In this document: positions 16,029 to 23,613 of the stretch, piece by piece
Numbering within the stretch: position 1 is the stretch's first letter
How the letters are laid out: every line of letters starts with the position of its first letter
DNA from: Simiduia aestuariiviva
Lineage (GTDB): Bacteria > Pseudomonadota > Gammaproteobacteria > Pseudomonadales > Cellvibrionaceae
Length of the DNA stretch: 64,000 bases
Assembly (NCBI RefSeq): GCF_014192475.1
Contig: NZ_JACHXZ010000001.1
Coordinates: 978,110-1,042,109, forward strand
Reading direction: 5' to 3'
Program-made: the position numbers and the translations under genes
Notes under the pieces: model-generated
What the model saw: the letters and a program-made list of their open reading frames with translations, nothing else
Database searches by the model: none
Told to the model about the DNA's origin: nothing

Positions 16029-16088
16029 TTTCAGACTGATAGTTGGGCATAATTGCGCAGATGGGAAGTAGTCATAAAAGGACGTGCG

Positions 16089-16538
16089 ATGAATACAGAA
16101 TCTAAAAATGCCACCTTGATCTTTGCGGGAATCTGCAGCGCTGTAGCCGCATTGCTGCATTTGGGTTGTATTGTTTTTGGCGGCGATTGGTATCGTTTCT
16201 TAGGGGCCGGAGAGCGCATGGCACAAATGGCGGAGGCGGGCAATCGCTACCCGACGTTAGTTACCCTGGCTATCGTTGTGGTGTTGACGTTGTGGTCGTT
16301 GTACGCCTTGTCTGGCGCTGGCGTTATTCGTCGGCTTCCGCTATTGCGATTGGGGTTAAGTATTATTGCGGTAATTTATTTGGTGCGCGGCGTTGCTTTT
16401 GCAGCGCTCATGCCATTCTTTCCTGATAACAGCGTGACGTTTTGGGTCGTCAGCTCTGCCATCTGTTTCGTGTTTGGGCTGTCCTACGCGCTTGGGACTT
16501 GGCAGTCTTGGGCGCGCTTGAGTCGTCCCTTGGCATAG
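16089..16538 (+). CDS. Hypothetical four-helix membrane protein
   Basis: A 149-residue protein with four predicted membrane helices: 'ATLIFAGICSAVAALLHLGC', a stretch around 'LVTLAIVVVLTLWSLYAL', 'LRLGLSIIAVIYLVRGV' and 'FWVVSSAICFVFGLSYALG'. I choose ATG 16089 because AAAGGA lies six bases upstream; an upstream in-frame ATG at 16053 has no such site. The family is unknown to me. It follows the sugar dehydrogenase by 60 bases in the same direction and may be co-transcribed. Confidence 0.65.
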   Translation: MNTESKNATLIFAGICSAVAALLHLGCIVFGGDWYRFLGAGERMAQMAEAGNRYPTLVTLAIVVVLTLWSLYALSGAGVIRRLPLLRLGLSIIAVIYLVRGVAFAALMPFFPDNSVTFWVVSSAICFVFGLSYALGTWQSWARLSRPLA

Positions 16539-16565
16539 GCTCGAAATCCGTCGATATTTACCCGG

Positions 16566-16605
16566 GGCACCATTCGTGTTTTAAAGGCACCATTGGTGTT
16601 TTAAA
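16566..16605 (+). repeat. Tandem 20-bp repeat upstream of the RAYT element
   Basis: GGCACCATTCGTGTTTTAAA is followed directly by GGCACCATTGGTGTTTTAAA, differing at one base. The unit holds a short palindrome, CACCATTGGTG-like. It sits 60 bp before the left end of the transposase element and belongs to no gene. Confidence 0.85.
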
Positions 16606-16665
16606 GACATCGCGTGTAACGCTTTAACTGCTTTTGGCCAGGCGTTGGTTGAGCGTATTGAGTAA

Positions 16666-16679
16666 CGGGGACAGTTTAC
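16666..16679 (+). repeat. Left inverted repeat of the RAYT element
   Basis: CGGGGACAGTTTAC, the exact inverse of 17447-17460. Such GGGGACAGTTTAC ends accompany many RAYT genes and are thought to be recognised by the transposase. Confidence 0.8.
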
Positions 16680-16740
16680 TTAATAACTACAAAGCGCTTT
16701 AATCTGCGATGTAGGTAAAACTTTTTCAAGGAGCAATACA

Positions 16741-17400
16741 ATGGCAAGGATGCCAAGGCTTGTAGTTCCGTATTTCCCTCATCACGTAACTCAGCGCGGC
16801 AATCGCCGTATGCAGACGTTTTTCTCCGATGCCGATTACCAGCACTATCTCAATCTGATTTGTAAATATAAAGATGAAGCGGGTGTACAGATCTGGGCTT
16901 ATTGTTTGATGCCAAACCATGTGCATCTGGTGGCTATTCCGGCGCGTGAAGATAGTCTTGCAGCGCTGTTCCGCCAGGTGCACAGGCGATATACACGAAC
17001 TATCAATTTGCGCGAGGGTTGGAAAGGGCATCTGTGGCAGGAGCGCTTTCATTCTTTTGTCATGGACGAGCAACATTTGGTAGCAGCTGTACGCTATGTG
17101 GAATTGAACCCCGTTAACGCTGGGTTAGTGCGTCAGGCCGCGCAATGGCCTTGGTCTAGTGTGCGGGCTCATTTGTTGGGTGAGGATGATAAGGTGACAG
17201 CGGTGCAACCAATGCTAGAGCGCATTAACAACTGGCAGGGCTATTTAACTGGCGACGATGATAGCGACCTGATTGACGTAATCAGACAACACAGCCGTTC
17301 TGGTCGGCCAGCGGGTACTGATCAGTTTATGAGTCAACTTGAGAAAATGACGGGGCTAGCGCTTAGGCCTAAGAAGCGCGGTCGAAAGCCGTTGCTCTAG
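16741..17400 (+). CDS. REP-associated tyrosine transposase (RAYT, Y1_Tnp/IS200-like)
   Basis: A 219-residue single-strand DNA transposase of the HUH-Y1 group. 'PHHVTQRGNRRM' opens the domain, the HUH metal motif is HVH in 'YCLMPNHVHLVAIPAR', and the likely nucleophile tyrosine lies in 'QVHRRYTRTINLR'. 'HLWQERFHSF' and 'YVELNPVNAGLV' are RAYT hallmarks. The basic tail 'RPKKRGRKPLL' is typical too. RAYTs process REP-like hairpins rather than acting as ordinary insertion sequences and are usually single copy and vertically kept. AAGGAG eight bases before the ATG is a strong ribosome site. The protein appears intact. Confidence 0.93.
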   Translation: MARMPRLVVPYFPHHVTQRGNRRMQTFFSDADYQHYLNLICKYKDEAGVQIWAYCLMPNHVHLVAIPAREDSLAALFRQVHRRYTRTINLREGWKGHLWQERFHSFVMDEQHLVAAVRYVELNPVNAGLVRQAAQWPWSSVRAHLLGEDDKVTAVQPMLERINNWQGYLTGDDDSDLIDVIRQHSRSGRPAGTDQFMSQLEKMTGLALRPKKRGRKPLL

Positions 17401-17446
17401 GTGTGTTGTTGCGAAGATGTGAAATGCCTGAGTGGGCTGGAAATAG

Positions 17447-17460
17447 GTAAACTGTCCCCG
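17447..17460 (-). repeat. Right inverted repeat of the RAYT element
   Basis: GTAAACTGTCCCCG, the exact reverse complement of 16666-16679. It lies between the transposase stop and the stop of the HAD hydrolase gene. Confidence 0.8.
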
Positions 17461-17462
17461 AT

Positions 17463-18044
17463 TTATAGCAACCGTTCGGTGATTTCTTCAAAGCGGTGAA
17501 AGACGGCATCGGCCAAGTGTTCGAATTCGCTGTTGCTGTCATTGCGCCACAGCCATGCGTGCATACCCGCATGGCGCGCGGCTTCTAAATCAAATTTAAA
17601 ATCGCCGAGGTAGGCCAGCGCACGCGGGGCTATTTGCCAGTAACTTGCGACGGCCAATAATCCTTCGGGGTGGGGTTTTACCTGTTGGCAATCTTCGCGG
17701 GTGATGATGTGCTCGATGGGAATGCCGAGCTTTTTAACCATGTGATCGGTGGCGCTGCGCATGTTGCGCGTGACGATGGCCATGGGCACTTGCGCGCTGC
17801 GCAGTTGATGCAAGGCGTGTTCTGCACCCTCAATCCAGGTGGCGGCGTGGGCCCCAGCCAGCTCGTGCCGCTCGATAACGGCCTCAGCTTGTTGGCGCGC
17901 TGCTGGATCGGTGAGGCTCGCAAGATGTTCTAGCAACCCCTCCCCATTCTGTAACCCCAATTCCCGTCGCATGGCGGCGAAGTCGAGCCGGGAGTCCACA
18001 AGGGTGCCATCTAAATCAAAAATAATTCCGCGCAGTGTCGTCAC
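17463..18044 (-). CDS. HAD-superfamily hydrolase, phosphoglycolate phosphatase-like
   Basis: A 193-residue haloacid dehalogenase-type phosphatase. Motif I is 'IIFDLDGTLVDSRLD' with the nucleophile aspartate, motif II threonine is in 'PMAIVTRNMR', the motif III lysine is in 'QQVKPHPEGLL', and the motif IV aspartates are in 'YLGDFKFDLEAARHAGM', where the usual GDS/GDT reads GDF. A helical cap lies between motifs I and II. The substrate is not predictable; small sugar or nucleotide phosphates are usual. The stop codon is 2 bases from the RAYT right end, so the element inserted precisely in the intergenic gap. Confidence 0.85.
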   Translation of the reverse strand: MTTLRGIIFDLDGTLVDSRLDFAAMRRELGLQNGEGLLEHLASLTDPAARQQAEAVIERHELAGAHAATWIEGAEHALHQLRSAQVPMAIVTRNMRSATDHMVKKLGIPIEHIITREDCQQVKPHPEGLLAVASYWQIAPRALAYLGDFKFDLEAARHAGMHAWLWRNDSNSEFEHLADAVFHRFEEITERLL

Positions 18045-18080
18045 TCGGGCGTTGCTCGCTGATAGAGGGAAAGGGTTGCG

Positions 18081-18467
18081 TCAGTAGTGCAATTGTTCGC
18101 GACACTGGATGTGATCGGTTTCATCCACAATCACTTGTAACCGCTTACCCCATTCGCCGTGGGTGACGTAACCACATTCGGTGCTGAGGCGTTTGCCCTG
18201 TCGTTCCAGTTCAATGCGGTAGACGCCGTCGGCTTGATTGGCGTCGTAAAAAATACGCTGCTCTTCATTTGGGCCTATGGCATCAAAGCGAAGGCTATTG
18301 GAGGGAAGCGTGACCTGTACGCTGCTCAAGGGCCATGGGCTGTTGTTGTACACGGTCACTGACGGCGTAACGCCGCACAGCAGCAAAAAAGCCATGGCGC
18401 TCGCACACAGCGCAAGCGCAGTGCCAAGGGCAAGGTACATCAGCCAGCGTTTGACTTTTTGTTCCAT
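18081..18467 (-). CDS. Hypothetical membrane-anchored periplasmic protein
   Basis: A 128-residue protein with a basic N-terminus, one hydrophobic segment ('YLALGTALALCASAMAFLLL') and a hydrophilic C-terminal domain of beta character ('SVQVTLPSNSLRFDAIGPNE'), with two cysteines that could pair. It is probably anchored in the inner membrane with the domain outside. No family is recognised. It lies between the HAD phosphatase and the flavoprotein on the same strand, with short gaps (36 and 52 bases), which suggests joint transcription. Confidence 0.6.
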   Translation of the reverse strand: MEQKVKRWLMYLALGTALALCASAMAFLLLCGVTPSVTVYNNSPWPLSSVQVTLPSNSLRFDAIGPNEEQRIFYDANQADGVYRIELERQGKRLSTECGYVTHGEWGKRLQVIVDETDHIQCREQLHY

Positions 18468-18519
18468 AATTTTCCGATATTACCGTGTATGTTGCGGTGC
18501 AAAACCGCGTTTACTCGCA

Positions 18520-19833
18520 TCAATCTAGCCATTGATAAGCGACGTAGGCCGCCGCCAAGTACAGTGGCCTGAGCCAAGGCAGTGGAAACCGTCGCGGCGC
18601 TCGCTGCATAAAATCCGGCAGCTGATGTTCGGCCTTTAACATTAATTTCACTGCTTGGTGGCCAGACCAACTGCCCATGGCAATGCCGTTGCCATGAAAG
18701 GCCAGTGCGCAGTAAAGGCCGTTTGCCAATTTGGCGACATGTGGCGTTTGACTGCGGCTTAGGGCAACGCGTCCTCTCCAGAAATAGTCTATGCCAAGGC
18801 CGTGGGCGGCGGGGAACAGTTGCAGGAAGTCCGCCGTGTGTTGCGCCCGTCTCGCCGCAAAACTCGTCGCAGACTCTGAAATTCCGGCGCGGCCACCGAA
18901 CAATAGCCGTCCATCGGGCAACAGGCGGAAGTAATATAGCAGCCGACGCGTGTCGTAGGCCGGTGTGAGATGGGCCCAATGCATGGCACGCAAGGTGTCT
19001 GCAGGCAGCGGTTGGGTCACTAAAATATTGGATTGGGCTGGCAGCAGTCGGCCGCGCAATTTTCGGGTGAGCGTGTCTTGGGTGTAGGCATTGGTGGCGA
19101 TAAGCACCCGCCGTGCGCGCAATTGAAAGTCCTCGCCCTGAACGCGCCAGCCAGCAGGGCTGGCGCGCAGTCCCGTGACGCGCGCGGGCGCATGGATGTG
19201 AGCGCCGCGCGCTAGTGCTGTGTCAATCAGGCCATAAAGGTATTTGAGGGGGTGCAGGCCAAAGCCTGTTGGCGTCCAAAGTGCCGGCTGGCTGTAGGGG
19301 TTGATATTGCCGGCACTGTCCAGATTTGCTGTGGGGCGCAGCTGCGCCTGCAAACCGTAGAAGTGCGCGAGTTCCCGTTGGTAATTCAGCAGGTCGGCAC
19401 GGCGTTCATGCTTGTGGGCCAGTACCCATTCGCCCTGTCCGCAGCGATCGGCATCAATGCCGTGGTTTTCACACAGGGCAGCCACGTGATCGATGGCGGC
19501 AAGTTGGCCAAGCGCGTAGCGTTTGGCGTCGTCTTCGCCAAATCTATTTGCGATGGCGGTAATGCCTAAATGATCCCCGCCAATGCAGCAAAAGCCGCCG
19601 TTGCGACCACTGGCGCCCCAGCCCGGCGCGTGGGCATCGAGTACCAGCACTTGCATACCCGCCTCGGCAGCAGTGAGGGCCGCGTTCATGCCCGTGAAGC
19701 CGGCCCCGATTACGATCAAGTCGTAACTGGAATCGAGCGAAACGGGCGGCAACTGCGGCGCCGTGGCGGTGTCGGCCCAGTAGCACTCAGGTGCCGCCGG
19801 GCCGATGGGATCAGGCGCTTTCGGCGGCGCCAT
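18520..19833 (-). CDS. FAD-dependent oxidoreductase, amine/amino acid oxidase type (OrdL/PuuB-like)
   Basis: A 437-residue DAO-family flavoprotein. The FAD dinucleotide motif is 'LIVIGAGFTGMNAALTAAEA'. 'GWGASGRNGGF' is the signature of gamma-glutamylputrescine oxidase-like enzymes, and a second FAD contact is near the C-terminus at 'LAFHGNGIAMGSWSG'. Such enzymes oxidise secondary or primary amines and amino acid derivatives. I start at ATG 19833; a longer frame to 19884 would overlap the antiporter more deeply. The gene overlaps the antiporter end by 23 bases, so the two are co-expressed: import or ion coupling followed by amine oxidation is plausible. Confidence 0.85.
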   Translation of the reverse strand: MAPPKAPDPIGPAAPECYWADTATAPQLPPVSLDSSYDLIVIGAGFTGMNAALTAAEAGMQVLVLDAHAPGWGASGRNGGFCCIGGDHLGITAIANRFGEDDAKRYALGQLAAIDHVAALCENHGIDADRCGQGEWVLAHKHERRADLLNYQRELAHFYGLQAQLRPTANLDSAGNINPYSQPALWTPTGFGLHPLKYLYGLIDTALARGAHIHAPARVTGLRASPAGWRVQGEDFQLRARRVLIATNAYTQDTLTRKLRGRLLPAQSNILVTQPLPADTLRAMHWAHLTPAYDTRRLLYYFRLLPDGRLLFGGRAGISESATSFAARRAQHTADFLQLFPAAHGLGIDYFWRGRVALSRSQTPHVAKLANGLYCALAFHGNGIAMGSWSGHQAVKLMLKAEHQLPDFMQRAPRRFPLPWLRPLYLAAAYVAYQWLD

Positions 19834-21790
19834 GGTTAACCTCAACTTGCGCGGCTGGCAGGGTGTCTTCCGCGCGGCGACCAAAGTAGTGCACGATCAG
19901 CCACAAAAGCACGGCGCCCACCAACATGCACAGCCACCAAGGTAGGCCAAAGCCGGCGGGTAGGGTGCCGATAAGCATACCCACTCCACCCACAACGAGG
20001 CAGTAGAGCATTTGGCTGCGTACGTGGTCGATCAAATCACAGCCCGAGGCCATGGCCGACAGCAGTGTGGATTCAGCCAACGGCGAGCAGTGGTCGCCCC
20101 AAATGGCGCCCGCTAAGACGCCGGATACGGAGGAGTAAAATATGTGCAAGTGCTCGGTGCCGGTCATGTCGTTGTGCACCAGCACTGCCCAGGCCAAGGG
20201 CACCACCATCGGCATCATGATGCCCATGACACCCCAGCTCGAGCCGGTGGCAAACGCCATGAACGCGGCCAACAGGAAGATCACCAGCGGCATCAGGTTG
20301 GGATTTAAGGTGTCGCCCAGTGCTGAAATCAAGAAGTCCGAGGTGTGCAGTTCGGTGTTCACCGCTGACAGGGCCCACGCCAAGGTCAGCACAAAAATCA
20401 CCAGCATCACGGCTTTGGCGCCGGCAAACCAGGCATCGGTGATTTCGTGCACGGTCAGCAATCGCTGGCCCAACGTCATCACAAAGGCCACGATACAGCC
20501 AGCCACCGAGCCGTACATCATGGAGGCAAAGGAGTTGGCGTTGCCAATGATCTCGCGCAGCGAATCGTCGGCGCGGTCTGGACTCGCGAGCCCGGTCATG
20601 TAAATGGATACCATGGTGACGCCAATGAGCACGCACATGGGGATCACGGCATTAAAGGCGCGATGGGGCACGCCGGGTTTGGCTTCGAGGTCTTTTTCTT
20701 CGGGGGCTGGGCCACTGTCGTGATCCATGGCGGGGCTGAGTACGCGACCGGTGTGAAACGCGCGCTGCTCGGCGCGCAACATGGGGCCAAAATCCTTGCC
20801 TGAGCTGGCAATTAGCAACACAAACACGATGGCCAGCACGGGGTAGAAACTGTACATGAGGGAATTCAAAAACACCGAATAGGCGGATTCGTCAAAGTTG
20901 CCGATGGTGGATAGGCCGTCGTTAATGACGCCGACCTGAAAGCCGATCCAGGTGGTGACGAATAAAATGGCCGATACGGGCGCCGCGGTGCAATCGACGA
21001 TGTACGCCAGCTTTTCGCGAGAGATGCGCATGGTGTCGGAAATCTTCTTCATGGTGTTGCCCACAATCAAGCTGTTGGCGTAATCGTCGAAGAAAATCGC
21101 CAGCCCTAAAAAGCTGGTGGACAGCTGTGTTTGTGAGCGGTTCTTAACCACGCGAGTAATGCGTTCCGCGATACCCATGGTGCCGCCATTGCGGGAGATG
21201 ATGCCCACCATGCCGCCAATCAAGAAGCAAAAAACCACCACCTCCATGTGCTCGCGCTCGGTGAGCGCGTTGATGACATACACTTGGCAGGCGTCCAAAA
21301 TGGCGTGGCCGAGGCCCGTTGCGGTCATCCCGTAGACCATCCAAATGCCGGTGATTAAACTCACAAACAGCGCCACCATCACGTTGCGCAGCAGCAGGGC
21401 CATGGTCACCGCCATAAGGGCGGGGATTAGCGAGAACCAGCCCGGCAGCGCGGTAATTTCGGCGTCGGCCAGCGTGTGGCCGTTACTGCTCAGCGTGAGC
21501 TGTGCGGGGCTTTGATCGCTAACCAAATCGGTGAAGGTCAGCGTGCCCTCTTCTAAGGTGCCCTGATGGGCCTTGCCGTTAACGGTGACAAACAGTGTGC
21601 GCTGTTGCAGCGCGTCGGCGTTGGCTATGGTGACACTGAAAGGCACTTCTTTAAGCACAATAGCGGGCAGTGTCCAGGGAGTGTCAGTTTGATCTGCCTC
21701 AGAGGCAAGACAGCTCGCGCTCAGCAACAGGGCGGCAATGGTAAGTAATAACGTCCGAAACGGGCGGTATTTGCTATGGTTATATGGCAT
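19811..21790 (-). CDS. NhaC-family Na+/H+ antiporter-like membrane transporter with N-terminal extension
   Basis: A 659-residue protein from ATG 21790. An N-terminal signal-like segment ('LLLTIAALLLSASCLASEA') precedes a periplasmic beta domain of about 80 residues, then about a dozen membrane helices. 'FCFLIGGMVGIISRNGGTMG' and 'FFDDYANSLIVGNTMKK' are characteristic of NhaC/YfcC-like carriers. Family members exchange sodium for protons or for organic ions, so an amine or amino acid substrate is possible given the overlapping oxidase gene. The C-terminus is cytoplasmic. It is divergent from the TPR-sulfotransferase across about 210 bases. Confidence 0.88.
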   Translation of the reverse strand: MPYNHSKYRPFRTLLLTIAALLLSASCLASEADQTDTPWTLPAIVLKEVPFSVTIANADALQQRTLFVTVNGKAHQGTLEEGTLTFTDLVSDQSPAQLTLSSNGHTLADAEITALPGWFSLIPALMAVTMALLLRNVMVALFVSLITGIWMVYGMTATGLGHAILDACQVYVINALTEREHMEVVVFCFLIGGMVGIISRNGGTMGIAERITRVVKNRSQTQLSTSFLGLAIFFDDYANSLIVGNTMKKISDTMRISREKLAYIVDCTAAPVSAILFVTTWIGFQVGVINDGLSTIGNFDESAYSVFLNSLMYSFYPVLAIVFVLLIASSGKDFGPMLRAEQRAFHTGRVLSPAMDHDSGPAPEEKDLEAKPGVPHRAFNAVIPMCVLIGVTMVSIYMTGLASPDRADDSLREIIGNANSFASMMYGSVAGCIVAFVMTLGQRLLTVHEITDAWFAGAKAVMLVIFVLTLAWALSAVNTELHTSDFLISALGDTLNPNLMPLVIFLLAAFMAFATGSSWGVMGIMMPMVVPLAWAVLVHNDMTGTEHLHIFYSSVSGVLAGAIWGDHCSPLAESTLLSAMASGCDLIDHVRSQMLYCLVVGGVGMLIGTLPAGFGLPWWLCMLVGAVLLWLIVHYFGRRAEDTLPAAQVEVNHGAAESA

Positions 21791-21998
21791 GGGGCACCCA
21801 GAAAATGGTCTTGTGGGAAAAAGCGAAAGACGGAATGTAACCAACGCCACGCTCGAACGCCAGTGTTCTATTGCTTGACCCCGATAGGGTATTGAACAAT
21901 TATTCGGATTGGCGCAATTTGATTAAATACTGTGCATACTTTTGAACCCTCTGGGGTTTAGTTGTGTGCAAACCATAACAACAACGACGCAGGCTCAA

Positions 21999-23579
21999 AT
22001 GGATCACGCTATCGCCAGTCCACCACTGCCCACTTTGCTTAAGCAGGGTTTCGCACTACTTAACGCGGGCCAGCCCCAGCAGGCTGCACGCCTGTGTCAG
22101 CAAATCATGTCGATGAATCCACGGCTACCTCAGGCTCATTTTTTAGTGGGGTTGGTGGCCCTTGAGATGCGCGACCGCGCCACTGCCGTACAGGCCTTCG
22201 GTTCCGTGACCACCTTGCAACCCAGCCACGCTGCTGCCTGGGCGCACCTCGCCAAATTGTTTATGGAAGAGGGGCAGGTCAATCGCGCCGATGCGGCGTT
22301 GAAGCAAGCGGAAGCCCATAAAAGTAGCGACCCTTTAGTGCAAGACCTGTTGGGCGCCGTCTATTCGCGCATGGGCGATCACGGCTTGGCGCGGCAACAG
22401 TTTGAGCAGGCGGTGGCCGGCGCGCCCGACAATATTCAGTACCGTTTGAATCTCGCCAGCAACCGCGTGTATCACGGGGAGTTGACCCAAGCGACTGCCG
22501 ACTACCAGCAGGTGCTCGCCAAAGTGCCCGGCCATGCGCAGGCGCACTGGGCGTTGGCGTCGGCGCACAAAGCGCAGGACGACACCCACATTGCGCAGAT
22601 GCGTGAGCTGCTGGCGCAACCGCAATTGCCAGAGCGCGCACAGGCGTTTTTGCACTATGCCATCGGTAAAGAAAGTGAAGATTTGGAGGATTGGTCCTCG
22701 GCCATCGAGGCGTTTATGGCGGGTGCCAAAGCGCGTCGCAATACGGTGGCCTTCGATGAAGCTGCCGAAATTGCCATGGTTGAATTTTTAACGGAACACT
22801 GCACCGCCGAGTGGTTGGCTGACGGGCCGGGCAGTGAGCACCGCGCACCCATTTTTGTGTTGGGGCAGCCGCGCACCGGCACCACCTTGATTGAACGCAT
22901 CATCTCCAGTCACACCGATGTGACATCGGCAGGTGAATTGCAGCAGTTTGGTTTATCGTTGCGGCGCCTCAGCCGCCATCAAGACCCGAAGCGGTTTTCT
23001 GCAGCACTATTTAACGCCGCCCTGCCATTGGATTACCGGCAGGTGGGCAATATGTACATGGAAGCAACTCGGCGTATGCAGGGCGATACTTCGCGCTTTG
23101 TGGATAAGCTGCCCGTCAACTATCTGTTGATTCCATTTATTTTAAAAGCGCTGCCCAAGGCTAAAATTGTGCACCTCACGCGCAACCCCATGGACGCCTG
23201 CTTCGCCAGTTTCAAACAGCTCTTCGCCGACGCCTATTTGCATTCCTACGATCAAGCAGAAATGGCGCGTCACCACGCCCGCTATCGGCGCTTGATGGCA
23301 CATTATCACCGCGAATTTCCGGGGCGCATTTTTGATATCAGCTACGAAGCCACGGCACAAGATCTTGAGCCCAATGCGCGCGCGTTGCTGGACTATTTAG
23401 AGCTGCCCTGGCAAGCGCAATGTTTACAATTTCATCAGCAGTCAAGCACCGTGGCCACCGCCAGTGCCGCGCAGGTACGCGAACCCGTACACACCCGCTC
23501 CATTGGCCGCTGGAAAAAATACCAACAACAACTGCAGCCCATGCTGCAGACGCTCAGCAGTGAAAATATCGAGGTTTAA
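21999..23579 (+). CDS. TPR-containing sulfotransferase, copy 1
   Basis: About 526 residues: roughly 260 residues of TPR helices (for example 'AHFLVGLVALEMRDRATAVQ' and 'VQDLLGAVYSRMGDHGLARQ') and a C-terminal sulfotransferase domain. 'FVLGQPRTGTTLIERIISSH' is the 5'-phosphosulfate loop that binds PAPS, and 'VHLTRNPMDACFASFKQLF' contributes to 3'-phosphate binding. The fold is that of protein-tyrosine and heparan sulfotransferases. The start is uncertain: ATG 21999 is used, with GTG 21966 and TTG 21942 in frame upstream. The receptor gene begins 34 bases after its stop, so both form an operon. A second such pair lies at 31.7-35.9 kb. There is no signal peptide. Confidence 0.88.
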   Translation: MDHAIASPPLPTLLKQGFALLNAGQPQQAARLCQQIMSMNPRLPQAHFLVGLVALEMRDRATAVQAFGSVTTLQPSHAAAWAHLAKLFMEEGQVNRADAALKQAEAHKSSDPLVQDLLGAVYSRMGDHGLARQQFEQAVAGAPDNIQYRLNLASNRVYHGELTQATADYQQVLAKVPGHAQAHWALASAHKAQDDTHIAQMRELLAQPQLPERAQAFLHYAIGKESEDLEDWSSAIEAFMAGAKARRNTVAFDEAAEIAMVEFLTEHCTAEWLADGPGSEHRAPIFVLGQPRTGTTLIERIISSHTDVTSAGELQQFGLSLRRLSRHQDPKRFSAALFNAALPLDYRQVGNMYMEATRRMQGDTSRFVDKLPVNYLLIPFILKALPKAKIVHLTRNPMDACFASFKQLFADAYLHSYDQAEMARHHARYRRLMAHYHREFPGRIFDISYEATAQDLEPNARALLDYLELPWQAQCLQFHQQSSTVATASAAQVREPVHTRSIGRWKKYQQQLQPMLQTLSSENIEV

Positions 23580-23613
23580 CACGCATTAGTCTAGCTAAAA
23601 CAAGGGGATCACA

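Larger units (their letters stand above)
16666..17460 (+). mobile_element. Solo RAYT (REP-associated tyrosine transposase) element with perfect inverted ends
   Basis: CGGGGACAGTTTAC at 16666-16679 and its exact reverse complement GTAAACTGTCCCCG at 17447-17460 enclose a single Y1-type transposase gene. The 14-bp match is perfect. The right end stops 2 bases before the stop codon of the convergent HAD gene without damaging it. Confidence 0.8.

Noticed and set aside
18440-18979. 179-codon alternate-frame ORF on the same strand over the end of the flavoprotein gene
   Set aside because: The flavoprotein frame has clear family motifs; this one has none.
21800-21998. Possible CTGG direct repeat between the NhaC and sulfotransferase 1 genes
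   Set aside because: A single CTGGCG occurs on the minus strand and TTGGCGCAA/CTGTGCATA on the plus strand, but the spacing is 21 rather than 23 and the boxes are poor matches.
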